Assembly: GCA_964529685.1 (NCBI GenBank)
Contig: CAZGZC010000003.1
Location: 1-64,000, forward strand
Direction of reading: 5' to 3'
Source: JALQUO01 sp964529685
Lineage (GTDB): Bacteria > Pseudomonadota > Alphaproteobacteria > Rickettsiales > Midichloriaceae
Length of the DNA stretch: 64,000 bases
In this document: positions 62,686 through 64,000 of the stretch, one piece after another
Numbering within the stretch: the stretch's first letter is position 1
Layout: every line of letters starts with the position of its first letter
Position numbers and translations under genes: made by a program
The notes under the pieces: model-generated
Told to the model about the DNA's origin: nothing
Database searches by the model: none
The model's input: only the letters and a program-made list of their open reading frames with translations

Positions 62686-64000
62686 TTACTCATTCAAATA
62701 CTCAACAAATCTATCATCAAGCTCAATTTTATATTCTCTCTTTAAACTATTTATAAACTGATCAAAGATCATCTCGTTATACAATGTATGAATCATTTGT
62801 TTCATTGTAGCCTTTTCTGTATCAGATATCTTTCTTGTAAAATCAAGATTATTCAGAGCTGCAAATAGGTAAGAATTACCTGATTTACAAACACCCGTTA
62901 CACCATCAAACACATTATTTTGATGCATGGTTAATACAAGATCTTTAATGCAATCAGGAATTGCATTATTATCATTTATTCTACTAAATTTTAGCCTCTG
63001 ATAAGTAATTTTTTCATCATTAATAGGTTTGGATCTGTCTTCTGAATCTACAACTTTTTTACGAAGCTCTTTAGCTATTTTACTTGTTTTTTTATCAATC
63101 TCCTGGCTGATATAAGCCTCTTGTAACTCCTTTTCTATTTGATTAAAAGCCATTAAAGTACCTGGCACTATTTTATCTCTATGGAGAATCATAAAACTTT
63201 TGTTGTTTTTAGATGCAATCATTTTTATATAATTATCTTCAGTAGTAGCAGCTAAAATTATTTTTCTTTTTGAAACACCATCATCTAACGCATCTTGTGT
63301 GATAGATGAAACATCTATCCTTCCATCATGAAGTCTCTTAGCCTTTTCTATATCTTTTTTAATACTTAAATTATATTTCTTTGCTATGTCTTCTATAGTC
63401 ATGTTTGCATCTATGTCATTCATTACATTTTTGACTGTTTCATGCATATTATCTATGAATTTTTGCTCCTTGAGCTTATCTCTAATGTCATTCTTAAGCT
63501 CAGCCAAATCTTTAGCCTTTGCTTCATATACCTTATTAACTCGGAAAATATGCCATCCTAGAGGGGTTTGTACTAAATCACTTATTCCACCTTCAGGTAA
63601 ACTAAATACAACTTTTGCTATATCTTCATCAAATCCTTCTGATACAAAAGGTCCAATTTCATAAGGAATCATCTGTTGTCCAGAATAAATCTTTGCTGCG
63701 TCATCATAACTTATTTTACCAGACTTAATTCTCTCAAGAACTTTTTTAGCATCATTATAGCTAGGAACAACTACTTGATTGACTGAACGTCTTTCTGGCT
63801 CAACTGCAGCATTTTTTTCATAAAACTCTTTTATTTCTTCATCTGTTATTTCTTCTTTTTTAATTAAATTACCTGTAAATAGAACTTTTGATATGTAAAA
63901 TTGATCTGGAGTAGTAAATCTTTCTTTATTTTCCTCTAAAAATTTCTTTAGATCATACTCTTCATAATTTATATCTCCATCGAACTTACCAACACTATAC
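62686..64000 (-). CDS. ppiD: PpiD-like periplasmic chaperone with a parvulin domain, 5' end outside the window
   Basis: Inner-membrane-anchored folding factor for exported proteins. The frame has no stop from 62686 to the window edge at 64000, so the start lies beyond; an internal ATG at 63672 is not the start. About 438 residues are visible. The first visible part, SVGKFDGDINYEEYDLKKFL, is like the N-terminal helical region of PpiD (NGKFD). The parvulin domain has SVNQVVVPSYNDAKKVLERI, EIGPFVSEGFDEDIAKVVFS and QTPLGWHIFRV. The C-terminal half is helical and poorly conserved. SurA is the alternative, but a single parvulin domain favours PpiD. Confidence 0.85.
   Translation of the reverse strand, partial: YSVGKFDGDINYEEYDLKKFLEENKERFTTPDQFYISKVLFTGNLIKKEEITDEEIKEFYEKNAAVEPERRSVNQVVVPSYNDAKKVLERIKSGKISYDDAAKIYSGQQMIPYEIGPFVSEGFDEDIAKVVFSLPEGGISDLVQTPLGWHIFRVNKVYEAKAKDLAELKNDIRDKLKEQKFIDNMHETVKNVMNDIDANMTIEDIAKKYNLSIKKDIEKAKRLHDGRIDVSSITQDALDDGVSKRKIILAATTEDNYIKMIASKNNKSFMILHRDKIVPGTLMAFNQIEKELQEAYISQEIDKKTSKIAKELRKKVVDSEDRSKPINDEKITYQRLKFSRINDNNAIPDCIKDLVLTMHQNNVFDGVTGVCKSGNSYLFAALNNLDFTRKISDTEKATMKQMIHTLYNEMIFDQFINSLKREYKIELDDRFVEYLNE

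Noticed and set aside
63386..63664. Plus-strand frame inside the ppiD-like gene
   Set aside because: It is antisense to conserved parvulin-domain sequence.
1..64000. tRNA or rRNA genes
   Set aside because: The larger gaps were read for T-arm (GGTTCRANTCC) and rRNA-like GC-rich stretches; none was found, although a reading by eye can miss one.
1..64000. Insertion sequences or phage genes
   Set aside because: No transposase, integrase or phage structural protein was recognised, and no long inverted repeats flank any gene block.

Overview
The window is AT-rich bacterial DNA that most likely comes from an obligate intracellular alphaproteobacterium of the order Rickettsiales. The evidence is a class I lysyl-tRNA synthetase, a valyl-tRNA synthetase of the archaeal-like type known from Rickettsia, FAD-dependent ThyX, a Rickettsiales-type vir type IV secretion system next to a superoxide dismutase gene, an NtrY sensor kinase, a paraslipin, and an M16 processing peptidase. 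FliI and a probable FliK show that some flagellar genes are kept. Kdo transferase WaaA, MurB and MurD suggest LPS and peptidoglycan synthesis. Phosphoglycerate kinase is present, although Rickettsia itself lacks glycolysis. Together this fits a flagellar-gene-bearing lineage such as Midichloriaceae or a relative better than Rickettsia or Anaplasma, but the family is an inference.

Layout. 1-7 kb: a truncated repeat-containing membrane protein gene, metG, a tandemly duplicated TrpR/YerC-like gene, the F0 genes atpE-b'-b, a paraslipin, and a long unknown protein with a possible macro-like segment. 7-12 kb: atpD, an unknown gene, a short atpC, another unknown gene, rpsE-rplO, and a folate cyclo-ligase. 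12-18.5 kb: valS, a probable import cluster (GyrI-like, CsaA, GrpB), murD, and an ErpA-like protein. 18.5-24.5 kb, mostly minus strand: virB2 with a decayed second copy, fliK-like, a Cro/CI regulator, mlaE, two unknowns, and fliI. 24.5-30 kb: rsmE, thyX, decayed sequence, a paralogue of the first gene of the window, and an MFS carrier. 30-41 kb: lysS, waaA, a glyS lacking its C-terminal domain, tolB, a UbiH-type monooxygenase, rnd, and murB. 41-45.6 kb: sodB-virB8-virB9-virB10-virB11. 45.8-51.5 kb: rpsB, bamE-like, an unknown, hslV, pgk, and hemE, mostly minus strand. 51.5-52.1 kb: a 600-base AT-rich gap with iterated TGTTCA motifs. 52-64 kb, mostly plus strand: M16 peptidase, rsmG, rpmG, lolD, nadE, an RDD protein, pyrH, ntrY, two EamA transporters, and a ppiD-like gene that runs off the end.

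Many normally clustered genes stand alone here: atpE-b'-b without atpB, atpD/atpC without atpH-A-G, rpsE-rplO without rpmD-secY, rpsB without tsf, hslV without hslU, lolD without lolC, and virB8-11 without virD4. This is the heavy operon break-up seen in Rickettsiales. The most interesting structure is the gap upstream of hemE. In alphaproteobacteria the replication origin is often beside hemE; here the gap carries two phased triplets of a 9-base iteron, a perfect palindrome of the same motif, and a switch in gene direction. It is proposed as a candidate oriC.
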